Source of the DNA: Vibrio hepatarius
Lineage (GTDB): Bacteria > Pseudomonadota > Gammaproteobacteria > Enterobacterales > Vibrionaceae
Direction: 5' to 3'
DNA: 64,000 nt
Assembly: GCF_001274785.1 (NCBI RefSeq)
Contig: NZ_LHPI01000002.1
Span: forward strand, 1 to 64,000
In this document: positions 62,264 through 64,000 of the stretch, one piece after another
How positions within the stretch are numbered: the stretch's first letter is position 1
Layout of the letters: every line of letters starts with the position of its first letter
Notes under the pieces: generated by a model
Told to the model about the DNA's origin: nothing
The model's database searches: none
The model's input: the letters and a program-made list of their open reading frames with translations, nothing else
Translations under genes and position numbers: made by a program

Positions 62264-63244
62264 TTAGAAGTGGTAACTCATCCCCACCGTGGTTAAAAAC
62301 TGGCTCTTGTCGTAGAACTCGATATCAGAATCGGTATTTTTGTAGCCCGCCAGAGAAATCACAGACCAATCTTGCCAATCGCCGCTCAGACGGTATTCAT
62401 ACGCAGCAAACAAGCTATAAATGTTCTCGTCACGCTTTTTATTAAACAGCGGGTTTTTCTCATCAAATGAACGGTTAGTGTAGCCCGCGGTAATCGCCAG
62501 TTTGTGGTGGTCAAACAAGGCGGCATATGTCGCTTCTGCTCTCACTGAGTCGCTAGAATTTGCGTCGCCGTCCGCATCGGTCGAGGTGTAAGTCAGCGTT
62601 GGAACAAGGTAGCTCGATTCGTTTAATGCAACGCGATAGCTACCCCTGACTAAATACCAGTCTAGGTCGCGATCCAGCAACTTAGATTGCGCTTGAGAAA
62701 GCTGGGTTGTACCCGATAGTTCATCGTCCACTTCGCGGGTGCCATAAGCAGTATCTAGGCTAAAGTTCGAGCCATTAATGTTGCTGAGCTTGAGTCGATA
62801 CGCCATGCCGTCTTCATCGGTTTTGTGGCGCTTTTCGCCTTCCACAAACGGGTCTTCCCATACTTCACGCGACATCACGCTGGGTAACACAGACACATCG
62901 ACGATGGTACCGGAGCTCAGTTGCTGTTTGTAGCCCACCTCCAACGCCAGTGCGCCTACGGCAATATCTTCGCGTGATGTACCGACGTACACCTGCTTAT
63001 CTAGTTCAGGGCCAAATGTGTAGGCGAGGTTACCGAGTGGAATAATCACTCCGCGAGAATCGGTCGACGCGTCTTGGTTGAGGCCGTTGATGCGTTTGTC
63101 GGCTTTGGTATCAAAGTTGGATTTGGACGACACGTAGCCAGCACTTACCGCCACTTCGCCGCTTATTCCGGAATGTTGAGCCAATTTCGCCATACAGGGC
63201 GATGCCGCCAGCGCGAAAATGAACAATGTGTGTTGAGCTTTCAT
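62264..63244 (-). CDS. DUF2860 family outer-membrane beta-barrel protein
   Basis: 326-aa protein with a signal peptide (MKAQHTLFIFALAASPCMA) and alternating strands of an outer-membrane barrel. It ends in a terminal aromatic strand (TTVGMSYHF), the signal for barrel assembly. Resembles DUF2860 proteins of vibrios. Function unknown. The frame is open 13 codons upstream, but ATG 63244 starts the signal peptide and follows CGGAAG. Stands alone. Confidence 0.82.
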   Translation of the reverse strand: MKAQHTLFIFALAASPCMAKLAQHSGISGEVAVSAGYVSSKSNFDTKADKRINGLNQDASTDSRGVIIPLGNLAYTFGPELDKQVYVGTSREDIAVGALALEVGYKQQLSSGTIVDVSVLPSVMSREVWEDPFVEGEKRHKTDEDGMAYRLKLSNINGSNFSLDTAYGTREVDDELSGTTQLSQAQSKLLDRDLDWYLVRGSYRVALNESSYLVPTLTYTSTDADGDANSSDSVRAEATYAALFDHHKLAITAGYTNRSFDEKNPLFNKKRDENIYSLFAAYEYRLSGDWQDWSVISLAGYKNTDSDIEFYDKSQFLTTVGMSYHF

Positions 63245-63488
63245 GGTTGCTTCCGTTGGGAATTTTTTATAATCGTGGAACACTACGGCAAGGAAACGAA
63301 ACTAATCAGACCATCTGCGTAATGATTCCAAAGTCGTTTTGGATTCGTATAATTACACACTGTTTTATTTCTAACGAAGTAAATAAATATGAATTATGTT
63401 GTTGGCTACTTAAGTCCATGTACATCAATGCTTTGTTAAAAATATAAATATTTATTGGGCTGTTGTTAGAGTTTTATTGGTTGGTATT

Positions 63489-64000
63489 ATGTTGGCGCTT
63501 TTGTTTTTTGTCCTTAATAGCCTTGTGGTTATTGTTAACTCGGTAATATGCTCAGTCGTGATATGCATCATTGCACTTGTTAAGGTGCTACTACCGAGCC
63601 CCAAGCTAAAAGCCAACGCGACGTCGGTTGCTAATCAAGTGATGTGGTTATGGGCAACGATTAATGCCAAAGTGCTGGCGCTGACCAACCATGTTGAGTG
63701 GGATATTGAAGGTGGTGAAGAGCTCAAGCAAGATGGATGGTATTTGCTGATCAGCAACCATTTGAGCTGGACCGATATCGTTGTGCTTTGTTGTGTGTTT
63801 AAAGACCGTATCCCGATGCCAAAGTTTTTCCTTAAACAGCAACTGATGTATATCCCGTTTCTGGGGATGGCATGTTGGGCGTTGGACATGCCGTTTATGC
63901 GTCGTTACTCGCGCGAATATCTTATCCGTCACCCTGAAAAACGTGGGCAAGACTTACTGACAACACGTCGTTCGTGCGAGAAATTCAAATACACGCCGAC
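63489..64000 (+). CDS. yihG: PlsC-type acyltransferase, YihG-like (partial)
   Basis: At least 170 aa, cut by the right edge. An N-terminal membrane helix (LLFFVLNSLVVIVNSVIC) is followed by the acyltransferase motif I NHLSWTDIVVL (HX4D) and the substrate-binding region around MPFMRRYSREYLI. This layout matches YihG/YihG-like 1-acyl-glycerol-phosphate acyltransferases. The chosen ATG has a weak ribosome site; the start is uncertain. Nothing is recognised in the 63245-63488 gap except possible promoters. Confidence 0.82.
   Translation, partial: MLALLFFVLNSLVVIVNSVICSVVICIIALVKVLLPSPKLKANATSVANQVMWLWATINAKVLALTNHVEWDIEGGEELKQDGWYLLISNHLSWTDIVVLCCVFKDRIPMPKFFLKQQLMYIPFLGMACWALDMPFMRRYSREYLIRHPEKRGQDLLTTRRSCEKFKYTP

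Overview
The window is the replication-origin region of chromosome 1 of a Vibrio species. The evidence is the gene order (rrn, hemG, trkH, yigZ, fadBA; the atp operon, parBA, rsmG, mnmG, origin, mioC, mnmE, yidC, rnpA, rpmH; then dnaA, dnaN, recF, gyrB), the protein sequences, and moderate G+C. The species cannot be named from this sequence alone. Coordinates 1-380 hold the leader and tandem promoters of a ribosomal RNA operon that runs off the left edge on the minus strand.

Left part (0.4-12 kb): haem synthesis (hemG), potassium uptake (trkH), a YigZ-type protein, the fadBA beta-oxidation operon with a FadR-like operator, a divergent punR/punC-like regulator and exporter pair, a divergent binding protein and ABC permease with no ATPase beside them, and glmU. 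Middle part (12-37 kb), all housekeeping: F-type ATP synthase atpIBEFHAGDC, then parB, parA, rsmG and mnmG. Next come an origin-like segment with 15 GATC sites in about 220 bp plus several DnaA boxes, mioC, mnmE, yidC-yidD-rnpA-rpmH, a cystine-type amino acid ABC transporter, and dnaA-dnaN-recF-gyrB. A parS-like 16-mer lies inside the 3' end of recF.

Right part (37-64 kb): ibpA behind a heat-shock-type promoter and a ROSE-like RNA thermometer; avtA; a MITE-like element; glyQS; an mneA-type manganese exporter behind a yybP-ykoY riboswitch; two small membrane proteins; tusA; a LysR regulator; acuI; and the ilvLGMEDA operon with leader peptide and attenuator. It continues with the comM locus, a four-gene operon (DUF3100 membrane protein, small membrane partner, M20 hydrolase, LysR regulator), a CysB-type regulator, a DUF2860 outer-membrane protein and the start of a PlsC-type acyltransferase cut by the right edge.

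The most unusual part is 54.0-56.0 kb. The 5' end and upstream region of comM are present twice as direct repeats of about 302 bp, differing at 12 positions by hand count. Between them lies an AT-rich segment with a DUF1778 antitoxin / GNAT toxin pair. The left copy is a truncated and internally deleted comM remnant; the right copy leads the intact gene. This looks like a small acquired addiction cassette sitting between a broken comM and a functional replacement. Several non-coding features (riboswitch, thermometer, perfect inverted repeats, an FNR-type box upstream of atp) were also found and are listed separately.
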